A stretch of 7,818 nt of DNA from an uncultured Prevotella sp. (lineage in GTDB: Bacteria > Bacteroidota > Bacteroidia > Bacteroidales > Bacteroidaceae): NCBI GenBank assembly GCA_945863825.1, contig CAMBBY010000039.1, positions 1 to 7,818 of the forward strand. The letters run 5' to 3'. Positions 1 to 6,777 of the stretch are shown here, one piece after another. The notes beneath the pieces were generated by a model. It had not been told where the DNA came from. It searched no databases and worked only from the letters and a program-made list of their open reading frames with translations. A program made the position numbers and the translations under genes. Each line of letters begins with the position of its first letter. Positions within the stretch are counted from its first letter, which is position 1.

Positions 1-1155
1 GCCAAGGTGGAAATCACGGGAGGAGGAAGATGCAATCTTACCAATTCCTTTGAGGAGATTTCCGACCTGAAACAGGCGTACCCTCGCGGACATAAACTGA
101 TGAAGCGACTCTTCAAGAGATTCGACTACCAGCATGCCTTCGACTGGTTTGAGGAGAACGGCGTGCCACTGGTTACGCAGGAAGACCAGTGCGTGTTTCC
201 GCAATCGCAGGATTCGCACAGCATCATCGACTGTCTGGTGAATACCGCCAAGCGACTGGGCGTGAAGATACAATGCAACCACCAGCTCACCGCCATCACG
301 GAACTGGAGGATGAGCGCCTGCTCCTGGATTTCAAGGTTTCAAAAGGAAATCTTTCGGGAGCATCTTCTGCCTCGCATCCCGTTTCCGAAATCAGACAGA
401 TAGCTTTCCACCGGGTAGCCATCACCACTGGCGGTCATCCCAAGATGGAAAACTTCAAGCATCTCTCAGATTTAGGACATGCGATAGAACAGCCTATCCC
501 ATCGCTCTTCACCTTCAACATAGCCGACAAGGCTTTTAAAAACTTGATGGGAACGGTGGTGGAACCCGTATATACCAGTATTCCGGGCACCAAGCTGAAG
601 GCTGAGGGTCCGTTCCTCATCACCCATTGGGGCATGAGCGGTCCTGCCGTGCTGAAACTCTCCTCTCATGCTGCCCGCCATTTGCATGAGAACAATTATC
701 AGATTAAGATTTCCGTCAACTGGGTACATGAGAGCAACCGCTCGCTGGTAGAAGAGAACATTCAGGGCATCATCATCGCCAACCCGCAGAAGCAATTAGC
801 AAGCATCCGCCCTTACAATCTCCCCTCCCGTCTCTGGCTCTTCCTGATTCAGAAGATGGGATATGCGCCCGAAAAGAAATGGAGTGAAATGGGAAAGAAG
901 GGTTGTAACCTGCTGATAGAAACGCTTACCAACGACCTCTATCAGGTGAACGGCAAGGGAGCCTTCAAGGAGGAGTTTGTTACCTGCGGCGGCATCAGCC
1001 TCAGCAACATCGACCTGCATACCTTAGAGAGCAAGGTGTGCCCTCACCTCTTCTTTGCCGGTGAAGTGCTCGACATCGATGCCATCACCGGCGGCTTCAA
1101 CCTGCAGGCAGCCTGGACCACGGGGTATGTGGTGGGACAACATATCGGAGAATAA
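1..1155 (+). CDS. BaiN/HI0933-family FAD-dependent oxidoreductase (5' end outside window)
   Basis: The frame is open from base 1 (Ala-Lys-Val-Glu-Ile-Thr), so the GTG at 7 is an internal valine codon, not the start. Visible family marks are GGGRCNLTN at residues 7-15 of the partial product, a CVFPQSQDS segment, an ITTGG element, the HWGMSGPAVLKLS segment and the C-terminal FAGEVLDIDAITGGFNLQAAW signature that closes the FAD site. HI0933-like flavoproteins are usually about 400-420 residues. With 384 residues here, only the N-terminal dinucleotide-binding GxGxxG strand and about 30-40 residues are missing. The family includes BaiN, an enzyme of gut bile-acid reduction, but most members have no proven substrate and are annotated generically as NAD(P)/FAD-dependent or aminoacetone-oxidase-like, so I give no symbol. 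Expected to be cytosolic. Residues about 113-128 (GNLSGASSASHPVSEI) look like a variable insertion. No operon partner is visible downstream. Confidence 0.9.
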   Translation, partial: AKVEITGGGRCNLTNSFEEISDLKQAYPRGHKLMKRLFKRFDYQHAFDWFEENGVPLVTQEDQCVFPQSQDSHSIIDCLVNTAKRLGVKIQCNHQLTAITELEDERLLLDFKVSKGNLSGASSASHPVSEIRQIAFHRVAITTGGHPKMENFKHLSDLGHAIEQPIPSLFTFNIADKAFKNLMGTVVEPVYTSIPGTKLKAEGPFLITHWGMSGPAVLKLSSHAARHLHENNYQIKISVNWVHESNRSLVEENIQGIIIANPQKQLASIRPYNLPSRLWLFLIQKMGYAPEKKWSEMGKKGCNLLIETLTNDLYQVNGKGAFKEEFVTCGGISLSNIDLHTLESKVCPHLFFAGEVLDIDAITGGFNLQAAWTTGYVVGQHIGE

Positions 1156-1157
1156 AA

Positions 1158-1176
1158 GGCGGAGGATTTCCTCGCC
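1158..1176 (+). terminator. possible weak terminator hairpin after the oxidoreductase gene
   Basis: Three bases after the TAA there is an imperfect stem: GGCG, a bulged G, AGG, loop ATTT, then CCT and CGCC. It is GC-rich and well placed, but only short, interrupted T runs follow (CTTTCTATC, CTTTTCTCC). An overlapping GCC-TTCG-GGC mini-hairpin at 1174-1183 could compete. Termination here is an inference. Confidence 0.35.
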
Positions 1177-1222
1177 TTCGGGCTTTCTATCACTTTCTCA
1201 AAAACTTTTCTCCCCTAAAAAA

Positions 1223-1253
1223 CTTGCCATATCAAATAATTATTGTAATTTTG
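1223..1253 (+). promoter_or_regulatory. Bacteroidota-type promoter for the AAA-ATPase/nuclease gene
   Basis: A -7 element TAATTTTG lies at 1246-1253, extended to TTTTGCA. Exactly 19 nt upstream is CTTG at 1223-1226, close to the -33 TTTG consensus. The start codon at 1278 is 24 nt past the -7 box, giving a short leader. The spacer contains a 10-bp palindrome AATAATTATT (1235-1244), which could be a protein-binding site or chance in AT-rich DNA. Confidence 0.75.
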
Positions 1254-1277
1254 CAGTAAGATTTAAAAAAGAAGATT

Positions 1278-2843
1278 ATGGCAATAAAACTATATCCTTT
1301 AGGCATACAGACTTTCGAACGAATTCGAGAAGAAGACAAACTGTATATCGACAAGACGGAATACATCTACCGCATGGCTCACACCAACGGTAAATATTTC
1401 TTCTTGAGCCGACCACGCCGTTTCGGAAAGTCGTTATTGGTTTCCACCTTTAAAAACTATTTTGAGGGAAAGAGAAACCTGTTCAAAGGACTTGCCATCG
1501 AAAATCTGGAGAAAGAATGGACAGAATATCCTGTGCTGCATTTTGACCTGAGCGGAGGCAAGCACATGGAAAAGGACCAACTGGAGAGATACCTCGGTTT
1601 CATCCTGGAAATGGAAGAGAAAAGATGGGGTATCACCCAACCGCAGGTTGATGCCAACAACAGACTGACAGAACTCATCTATACGGCATACGAGAAAACA
1701 GGGAAACAGGTGGTTGTACTCATCGACGAATATGATGCACCCATGCTTGATGTGGCACACGAACAGGAACAACTGGATGCTCTGCGAAACATCATGCGCA
1801 ACTTCTTCAGTCCTCTGAAATTCTGCGAAGCAAAACTCCGTTTCGTCTTCCTTACCGGCATCACCAAGTTCTCGCAGGTAAGCATTTTCAGCGAATTGAA
1901 CAATATCACCCTCATCTCTATGGACAAAGATTATGCAGGCATCTGCGGCTTCACCCAGGAAGAACTTCTTACACAAATGCAGGAAGATATTGATATGCTT
2001 GCGAAATCACAGGATTTGACGAGAGAGGCAACCATCGCCAAACTGAAGGAACACTACGATGGCTATCAATTTGCCAAGGTATCACCGGATGTCTTCAATC
2101 CTTACTGTCTGCTCAATTGCTTTGCTGAAAAAGAATTCGGCTCCTATTGGTTCAGTTCGGGTACCCCTACCTATCTCATCAATATGCTGAATAAGTTTGA
2201 GGTACTGCCCAACGAGATAGCTCCTACAGAAGCACTGGAATCAGCCTTCGATGCCCCGACGGAAAAGATGAAGACCATCACCCCACTGCTCTATCAGAGC
2301 GGATACGTCACCATCAAGGATTACGACAAGGATACCCAGCTCTATACCCTCGACATCCCGAACAAGGAAATAAGAGTAGGACTGTTTGACAATCTCCTGC
2401 CCAACTACGTGGATGGCAAGAGTGCCCAGCAAGGAGGCATCACCATCGCCAAGATGGCATCCCTTATCCGCAAACAAGATATGGATGGTGCCCTGCAGCT
2501 TCTGCAGGATTACTTCGAAACCATTCCGTATTGCCATGTAACCAATCATGAGGGACATTATCAGCAGATGCTCTACATCATCTTCACCCTGCTCACGGGA
2601 TTTGTTCTGGATGTGGAAGTACATACACCAAGAGGAAGAGTGGATATGGTTCTGCTTACCCAGACCAACCTCTACCTCATTGAGCTAAAACTCAACAAGA
2701 GTGCCCAGGCTGCCATGCGCCAGATGAATCTGAAAAACTACCACAAGCGCTTTGCCCTCTGTGGCAAACCTATCACCAAGGTAGGCATCAGCTTTGACAG
2801 CGCAACAGGCAGCATCAAAGATTGGATTATCGAAAAAGCATAA
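1278..2843 (+). CDS. AAA-ATPase-like / PD-(D/E)XK nuclease superfamily protein
   Basis: A complete 521-residue protein of the family with an N-terminal AAA-ATPase-like domain (PF09820 type) and a C-terminal PD-(D/E)XK domain (PDDEXK_9, PF08011 type). The N-terminus has the family signature LPLG-like LYPLGIQTFERIREE and YIDKTEYI. The P-loop is RPRRFGKSLL (GKS at 50-52), a family variant without the first glycine of a classical Walker A. Walker B is VVVLIDEYDAP (LIDEYD at 148-153), followed by TGITKFS at 193-199. The C-terminal nuclease-like core shows E447, D456 (RGRVDMVL) and E469-L-K471 (LIELKLN), so the catalytic acid/lysine set looks intact. Members occur in many copies per genome in Bacteroidales. 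Their role is not established; mobile, defence or nucleic-acid processing roles have been suggested. ATG at 1278 fits the promoter and the conserved N-terminus. It is transcribed alone and ends at a strong terminator. Confidence 0.93.
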   Translation: MAIKLYPLGIQTFERIREEDKLYIDKTEYIYRMAHTNGKYFFLSRPRRFGKSLLVSTFKNYFEGKRNLFKGLAIENLEKEWTEYPVLHFDLSGGKHMEKDQLERYLGFILEMEEKRWGITQPQVDANNRLTELIYTAYEKTGKQVVVLIDEYDAPMLDVAHEQEQLDALRNIMRNFFSPLKFCEAKLRFVFLTGITKFSQVSIFSELNNITLISMDKDYAGICGFTQEELLTQMQEDIDMLAKSQDLTREATIAKLKEHYDGYQFAKVSPDVFNPYCLLNCFAEKEFGSYWFSSGTPTYLINMLNKFEVLPNEIAPTEALESAFDAPTEKMKTITPLLYQSGYVTIKDYDKDTQLYTLDIPNKEIRVGLFDNLLPNYVDGKSAQQGGITIAKMASLIRKQDMDGALQLLQDYFETIPYCHVTNHEGHYQQMLYIIFTLLTGFVLDVEVHTPRGRVDMVLLTQTNLYLIELKLNKSAQAAMRQMNLKNYHKRFALCGKPITKVGISFDSATGSIKDWIIEKA

Positions 2844-2870
2844 CTTTACAGATATCACACTTCAAGATAT

Positions 2871-2920
2871 CTCAATAAAAGAGGAGAAGACTCACAAGAA
2901 TCTTCTCCTCTTTTATTGAG
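2871..2920. terminator. bidirectional rho-independent terminator between convergent genes
   Basis: The arm CTCAATAAAAGAGGAGAAGA (2871-2890) and its perfect reverse complement (2901-2920) form a 20-bp stem around a 10-nt loop. The stem carries an A run on one arm and a T run on the other, so transcription from either side meets a GC-containing inner stem followed by U-rich RNA. It lies 27 nt after the + gene stop and 39 nt beyond the stop of the - hydrolase gene, so it suits both. Confidence 0.92.
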
Positions 2921-2959
2921 TTCTTTAGAATGAACTGATATTTTTCTTCCATTCAAATG

Positions 2960-3988
2960 CTATTCTCCCTTCGAAACAAAATCTTTCACGATGCGGGTGT
3001 ATTCCTCGTGATGGTCGCGATATGCCATGGCATGAACGGAGCCTTTGGCGATGAAGATGGCTTTTCTGCCCTTCGTCTTTGCCTCATAAAGCGGATGAAG
3101 CATGGCGTAGGGCACGAAGGCATCCTTATCGCCATGGATAAAGAGCATCGGTTTGGTGCTCTTGCGAACCTGCTCTATCTGCTGCGCCTCGGCAAACGAC
3201 CAGCCGTAGCGATACTGGCAAAGGGCAGAAGTGGTATTCATCAGCGGGAAGGCTGGCAAGCCAAACTGGTCTTTGAGCTGAGCGGAAAACTCATCCCACA
3301 CGCTGGTATAGCCGCAGTCCTCCACAAAGCACTTCACGTAATCGGGAGTCTTCTCTCCCGATACTGCCATCGTGGTTGCCGCACCCATCGAAATACCGTG
3401 AATCACCTGACGGGTATTCTTCATTCTTCGTTCTTCATTCTTCACTCTTCGTCCTTCACTCTTCACTTTAAAAATCTCATTGGCGATTTCCGACCATCTG
3501 ATAACATCCCATCTATCCTTCCATCCCATCTGAATATGGTCGCCCTCGCTCTCTCCATGTCCATACAGATCTGGCAGGAGTACATTATACCCCATATCGT
3601 GATTATAGAGATAGGCGATGTGCAGCATTCCCTCGGATCGCACCTGATAGCCATGCACCACCACGGCAGTCTTTTCCGTAGTCTTCGGTGCATAGAGATA
3701 GATGGCATGGGCCTTGTAGCCCGACGGCATCGTGACAAAGGTATCCTTCACGCAATGGTGCTGATACACGGAGTCCATCCAGCCAATCATCCAGGGGCAC
3801 TCGTTCTTCATTCTGTTCTTCCAATGCTCAGCCGTCATTCTCTCCTCCTTCGGATAGTTGAGCGAATAATTGAGCATATAGTTGCTGGCGCCATACAGTC
3901 CTAATATCACGAGCACCACCAAGCCCAGAGCCGAAGCGATGCCTATCTTTCTTATCTTTTTCTGTTTCATCTTCATTCTTATTGCCAT
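2960..3988 (-). CDS. membrane-anchored alpha/beta hydrolase (serine hydrolase, S33/YqkD-like)
   Basis: A complete 342-residue protein. After a basic N-terminus (MAIRMKMKQKKIRK) comes one hydrophobic segment at about residues 15-33, a signal anchor or uncleaved signal, so the catalytic domain should lie outside the cytoplasmic membrane. The hydrolase fold is shown by the oxyanion-strand VVVHGY (109-114), GHGES (143-147), nucleophile elbow GISMGA with Ser200, HGDKDAF with Asp289, and GSVHAMA with His319. That is a full Ser-Asp-His triad. The segment VEDCGYTSVWDEFS is typical of the YqkD-like S33 group. Substrate is unknown; an esterase or amidase is plausible. Residues about 174-193 are a charged insertion (VKSEGRR-VKNEERR-MKNTR) encoded by a tandem repeat just before the strand leading to the nucleophile. 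ATG 3988 is preferred; in-frame ATGs at codons 5 and 7 are alternatives. The gene has its own promoter downstream of the barrel gene. Confidence 0.9.
   Translation of the reverse strand: MAIRMKMKQKKIRKIGIASALGLVVLVILGLYGASNYMLNYSLNYPKEERMTAEHWKNRMKNECPWMIGWMDSVYQHHCVKDTFVTMPSGYKAHAIYLYAPKTTEKTAVVVHGYQVRSEGMLHIAYLYNHDMGYNVLLPDLYGHGESEGDHIQMGWKDRWDVIRWSEIANEIFKVKSEGRRVKNEERRMKNTRQVIHGISMGAATTMAVSGEKTPDYVKCFVEDCGYTSVWDEFSAQLKDQFGLPAFPLMNTTSALCQYRYGWSFAEAQQIEQVRKSTKPMLFIHGDKDAFVPYAMLHPLYEAKTKGRKAIFIAKGSVHAMAYRDHHEEYTRIVKDFVSKGE
3416..3464 (-). repeat. seven tandem 7-bp units (GAAGRRY) inside the hydrolase gene
   Basis: On the coding strand the units are, in order, GAAGAGT, GAAGGAC, GAAGAGT, GAAGAAT, GAAGAAC, GAAGAAT, GAAGAAT. 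A degenerate eighth unit may lie at 3465-3471. Three units make 21 nt, so the product shows a 7-residue repeat (VKSEGRR, VKNEERR, MKNTR). The two units ending in C rather than T are units 2 and 5, which are exactly those where a terminal T would create an in-frame TGA; they read CGA (Arg) instead. I recall similar GAAGART-type repeats between genes in Bacteroidales genomes but cannot check this. Confidence 0.9.
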
Positions 3989-4017
3989 TACATATATCTA
4001 TTATAGAGTTTCCGCTG

Positions 4018-4048
4018 CAAAATTAAGGAAAAAGATGGATATGGCAAA
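4018..4048 (-). promoter_or_regulatory. Bacteroidota-type promoter for the hydrolase gene
   Basis: On the - strand the -7 element TAATTTTG (4025-4018) is followed by CAG, and a -33 TTTG occupies 4048-4045. The spacer is exactly 19 nt, an ideal match. The start codon at 3988 is 29 nt beyond the -7 box. It shows that the hydrolase can be transcribed independently of the upstream barrel gene. Confidence 0.8.
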
Positions 4049-4050
4049 GA

Positions 4051-4071
4051 AACGGAGGAAAAAATCCTGTT
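4051..4071 (-). terminator. possible weak terminator of the barrel operon
   Basis: An interrupted inverted repeat AAC(GG)AGGA-AAAAA-TCCTGTT gives a 7-bp stem with a 2-nt bulge. It lies 33 nt past the barrel gene stop and directly upstream of the hydrolase promoter. No T run follows on the - strand, so read-through into the hydrolase gene is quite possible. Confidence 0.25.
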
Positions 4072-4103
4072 AATTCCACAGCCAACGACAGATTTATTCA
4101 ACT

Positions 4104-6149
4104 CTATTCCACTCTTAACAAAGAGCTGTTTATATTCTTATTAACATCCTTCTCTACTTTTTGGATTTTCCTGCCAAAGTCGAAGGAGTAAGCAACCTTG
4201 ATGCTGGCATATTGCGAAGCCGTCTGGTCTTTGATGCTCTTACTGTAACTGTAGATAGGCAAATCCAACCAATATTGCTTCTCCTGCTTTTTGAAAGGCG
4301 AGACTGCCTGAAGTTCTACATAGAGGTTGCCCCTGCTGTAAGAACCCGACATTCCATAGTCGACAGGAGTCTTGCTTATCACCAAAGCAGCTTCATCTAA
4401 AGACTTCTTGCCAAAATGCAGGTAAGGCTTCAAGGCAAAATCACCCATGAACATATTCAACCCAAGATTACCCGTCAAATTGTTGTTATGCTTCGACCAG
4501 GTAGTCTTCACCTCCGCATGGTTATATCTGATATCTCCCGACAGATTGGCAAACTTACACAGTTTGTACTGCAAGGCGAGGATAGCAGAATAATATTGAG
4601 CATTTCCACCATTCGAGTAAGTCTTCACTATTTTCCTGTTTGCCTCATCCAGGTAATAATCATCAGTTACAGGATGATGATTGTAACGGAATTGTCCGAT
4701 GGCAGAAACACTCAACCTGTTGAAACGCCCCATATAATACAAATAGGTGTTGATGTCATGCGATTTCTTCAGTTCGGGCATTCCCTTTTCCATCATGTGG
4801 GAATTGACCTGAATCATAGCCCGGTTGATGACATCCATACCATGATTGGAGTTCACAAAGTTGAATGACCACAAGAGCATTCCCTTATTCAGCTGGTATT
4901 GCACATTCGTATTGATGCGAGGAGACAGCTGGCTAAAACTGTTGTCTCCATGCAGATGATATTGAAGCCAATCCAATCCGATGCGGGTTTTCAGGCTCAA
5001 GCGCCTGCTAGCCTGGAAATTATAGGAGAAGAAAGCCAACGACTCCCCTTTCCACAGATGCTGCCAAAGTTCGCAATTGCCGGAATAATCAGCATTCCAG
5101 ACATCGTGGTAATGAAACAGTTCCACAGATAAGGAATGCTTTTGAGAGAAATAATTATAGATGGCAGACAGCTGGAACGACAGCGCTTTCTCGTCTTCAT
5201 CGGTCATTGTCTTGAAAGGCTGTTCCTGGTAAAGACGGTGATAGGAATTGGCAGAATACTTGCCATGTACTCCCAAGGTAAGCGTCTGATTCTTGCTTAA
5301 AGGCAAGTTGGCGTTCAGGTCTATCTTAGGAGACAGACTCTTCTTCTGGATATTTGAGAATACATCCGTCTCTGTGCTTTCCTTCGCAAAACCAGAAGAT
5401 GCATTTCTTGGAGTAGAGAGATTGACGAGCGTAAACTTGCCCACCCAATATCTCTTTCCCTTCTGGTTCTGATAGCGGAACTGCATATATTCCTGATGAT
5501 TCCGGTAAGAATTCTTACTATAGCTCTCCCTATCAAATAGGGATTGCGTAAACTGATAGTTCTCATTGTTCCAGGTCTCAGTACCATCCACATGACTATA
5601 GTTTGCACCAGCAAACACAGTATAGGAATTGTTACCTTTTACATAATTGGTGACAACATTATAGTCGCCATGGTCATATCCTATTGTCTGCAGTCCGTCA
5701 GCCTGCACATATCCTCCATACCGATATTGCTTGGTAATAAAGTTAACGACAAGCTTATCCTTGGCGTATTTTCCCGATGGAGCATCATGATATTCTATCT
5801 TCTCGATGTCACGAGGACGGAGCATCTGTATTTCCCGGATGTCGCATTCCTGCCCATTCAGATACAAGGTGGCTTGCAGTCCCATCACATCCACTTGATT
5901 CGACTTCGCGTCGATGATGAGTCCTGGGATATTCAGGTTTTCCAACACCCCGAATCCATTAACCGCATGTTTTCGTTGCTGGCTGTTGGGATAGATGACG
6001 AGATGATCACCCACACGACTGATATTGGAGGCTGATACCACCACATCATCCAAAGCTCTAGTAGAGACAATAGAGTCCTTCCCAGTGTTCTGAGCGAACA
6101 CGGGCACAGCAGCCATCAGCAGTCCAAAAGAGCAAAAAACCGTCTTCAT
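4104..6149 (-). CDS. outer-membrane beta-barrel protein with TonB-plug-like N-terminus
   Basis: A complete 681-residue protein. Residues 1-19 form a Sec signal peptide (hydrophobic core then VPVFA before QN). Residues about 33-140 resemble a TonB-receptor plug: LDDVVVSAS, then VLENLNIPGLIID, TLYLNGQECDIREI, RPRDIEKIEYHDAPSGKYAKDKLVVNFITK. The rest is alternating aromatic/polar beta-strands rich in Tyr and Asn, ending in YASIKVAYSFDFGRKI as the last strand, plus a short charged tail of about 22 residues. This fits the OMP_b-brl_3 (PF14905) type of Bacteroidota outer-membrane protein. The usual N-terminal carboxypeptidase-regulatory-like domain is absent, as is an STN domain, and no SusD partner gene is nearby, so a glycan-uptake role is not supported. 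The ligand is unknown. ATG 6149 is fixed by the signal peptide. It follows the 47-aa ORF by 26 nt and the sigma-like remnant, suggesting an ancestral sigma/barrel operon; a -7-like box at 6186-6193 could also drive it alone. Confidence 0.85.
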   Translation of the reverse strand: MKTVFCSFGLLMAAVPVFAQNTGKDSIVSTRALDDVVVSASNISRVGDHLVIYPNSQQRKHAVNGFGVLENLNIPGLIIDAKSNQVDVMGLQATLYLNGQECDIREIQMLRPRDIEKIEYHDAPSGKYAKDKLVVNFITKQYRYGGYVQADGLQTIGYDHGDYNVVTNYVKGNNSYTVFAGANYSHVDGTETWNNENYQFTQSLFDRESYSKNSYRNHQEYMQFRYQNQKGKRYWVGKFTLVNLSTPRNASSGFAKESTETDVFSNIQKKSLSPKIDLNANLPLSKNQTLTLGVHGKYSANSYHRLYQEQPFKTMTDEDEKALSFQLSAIYNYFSQKHSLSVELFHYHDVWNADYSGNCELWQHLWKGESLAFFSYNFQASRRLSLKTRIGLDWLQYHLHGDNSFSQLSPRINTNVQYQLNKGMLLWSFNFVNSNHGMDVINRAMIQVNSHMMEKGMPELKKSHDINTYLYYMGRFNRLSVSAIGQFRYNHHPVTDDYYLDEANRKIVKTYSNGGNAQYYSAILALQYKLCKFANLSGDIRYNHAEVKTTWSKHNNNLTGNLGLNMFMGDFALKPYLHFGKKSLDEAALVISKTPVDYGMSGSYSRGNLYVELQAVSPFKKQEKQYWLDLPIYSYSKSIKDQTASQYASIKVAYSFDFGRKIQKVEKDVNKNINSSLLRVE

Positions 6150-6175
6150 TCTTACAATATGTCTTTATTTCATCA

Positions 6176-6319
6176 TTATCTAGTACAAAAGTACACATTA
6201 TTATTCAAGACCATTACATCACTTCCGTTAAATTTGTATAACTGCATCAAATTACCAATTCCATCCAGTTCTTCATCCCTCCTAGCCTGAATGTATTCCC
6301 GTTTTTTGTTATACATCAT
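6176..6319 (-). CDS. unrecognised 47-residue ORF between sigma remnant and barrel gene
   Basis: Starting at ATG 6319 (a second ATG follows directly) the frame reads MMYNKKREYIQARRDEELDG, then IGNLMQLYKFNGSD, and ends VYFCTR before TAA at 6178-6176. I do not recognise it. Its first half is charged and probably helical; the second half is more beta-like, and there is no signal peptide or membrane segment. It begins 12 nt after the stop of the sigma remnant and ends 26 nt before the barrel gene start, on the same strand, which is typical operon spacing. It could be a short conserved protein of sigma/barrel operons, a remnant of a longer protein such as a regulator, or chance. A -7-like box lies over its 3' end. 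Confidence 0.45.
   Translation of the reverse strand: MMYNKKREYIQARRDEELDGIGNLMQLYKFNGSDVMVLNNNVYFCTR
6186..6193 (-). promoter_or_regulatory. possible -7 element upstream of the barrel gene
   Basis: On the - strand TACTTTTG matches TAnnTTTG and lies 36 nt before ATG 6149. No convincing -33 element is seen 19 nt upstream (TAAT instead). The box sits inside the 3' end of the 47-aa ORF and within the symmetrical GTACAAAAGTAC. It may be chance. Confidence 0.4.
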
Positions 6320-6331
6320 CTCTTAAAAAAA

Positions 6332-6651
6332 CTAACTCATAGCATCCACCTCATGAACAGGACCTAGAATCGTACGACTTTCATCGTCATCATATTTCAC
6401 TTTGCCTACATGCTTCCCATCTTCTTTCACCTCATAATCAGAATACGACATCCCTTCCCGATAGCACAGTCGGATGACGGAAGCTGCCTGGTCGGTCTGG
6501 TCATGGTCGATGCAATCCACGGCAGCCTGCCATCACTCACCACATCCCTCGCCTCCTCATTATCATGGAGCAAGGCAAAGGCGAAGCGATACATCTGCTC
6601 GTAATGGTCGTGGAACAGCCGTTCCATCCGCTGTTCATTTTCTTCTGTCAT
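6332..6651 (-). pseudogene. frameshifted/deleted ECF sigma-factor-like gene
   Basis: From ATG 6651 the frame reads MTEENEQRMERLFHDHYEQM followed by YRFAFALLHDNEEARDVVSD, a clear start of sigma-70 region 2 of an ECF factor (LFxxHYxxxYRFA, EEARDVVSD). Where VFxxLW is expected, the frame turns into unlike sequence (GRLPWIASTMTRPTRQ). From about 6532 the -1 frame instead looks coding: WQAAVDCIDHDQTDQAASVI, RLCYREGMSYSDYEVKED, ending ILGPVHEVDAMS at TAG 6334-6332. Joined, this is about 106 residues, against roughly 160-190 for ECF factors, so both an internal deletion and a frame change are needed. RLCYREGMSYSD faintly recalls the start of region 4, but no helix-turn-helix follows. The tail is not recognised and could belong to a different gene. 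It has a good -7 box upstream and lies first in the barrel operon. The alternative is two short genes, the second starting at GTG 6520. Confidence 0.65.
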
Positions 6652-6750
6652 CACGTCATTTTCTTCTTGTTTTTACTCTTATATACAAGCTTTCCTGAAA
6701 TCAATTACCCCTAAAATGAAGAAATCTTCTATTTTTTCGGAAAACCTATG

Positions 6751-6758
6751 CAAAGGTA
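6751..6758 (-). promoter_or_regulatory. -7 element for the sigma remnant/barrel operon
   Basis: On the - strand TACCTTTG followed by CAT matches TAnnTTTG. It is 99 nt before the sigma-like ATG at 6651, leaving a longish leader. No clear TTTG is found 19 nt upstream (CAAG). It is back-to-back with the promoter of the MNT/HEPN pair. Confidence 0.6.
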
Positions 6759-6777
6759 ATAAAAAACTAGAAAAAAG

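Noticed and set aside
1156..1277. RNA gene or riboswitch between the oxidoreductase and the AAA-ATPase gene
   Set aside because: Only a weak hairpin, a promoter and a short palindrome are present; the leader after the promoter is too short for a riboswitch.
1434..1976. A 180-residue open frame on the - strand
   Set aside because: Shadow of the AAA-ATPase/nuclease gene, covering its Walker B region; no independent signals.
3416..3464. CRISPR array
   Set aside because: Units are 7 bp, directly adjacent, without spacers, and lie within a coding frame.
2957..3904. A 315-residue open frame on the + strand
   Set aside because: It is antisense to the alpha/beta hydrolase, which shows a full catalytic triad and an ideal promoter. 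The + product is low in recognisable motifs and begins without a promoter.
4416..4868. A 150-residue open frame on the + strand (and the one at 5544-6035)
   Set aside because: Both are antisense to the barrel protein, whose signal peptide, plug and strands explain the sequence.
6525..6540. Programmed -1 frameshift joining the two halves of the sigma-like gene
   Set aside because: No slippery heptamer or following pseudoknot is visible and most of the sigma factor is missing, so decay fits better.
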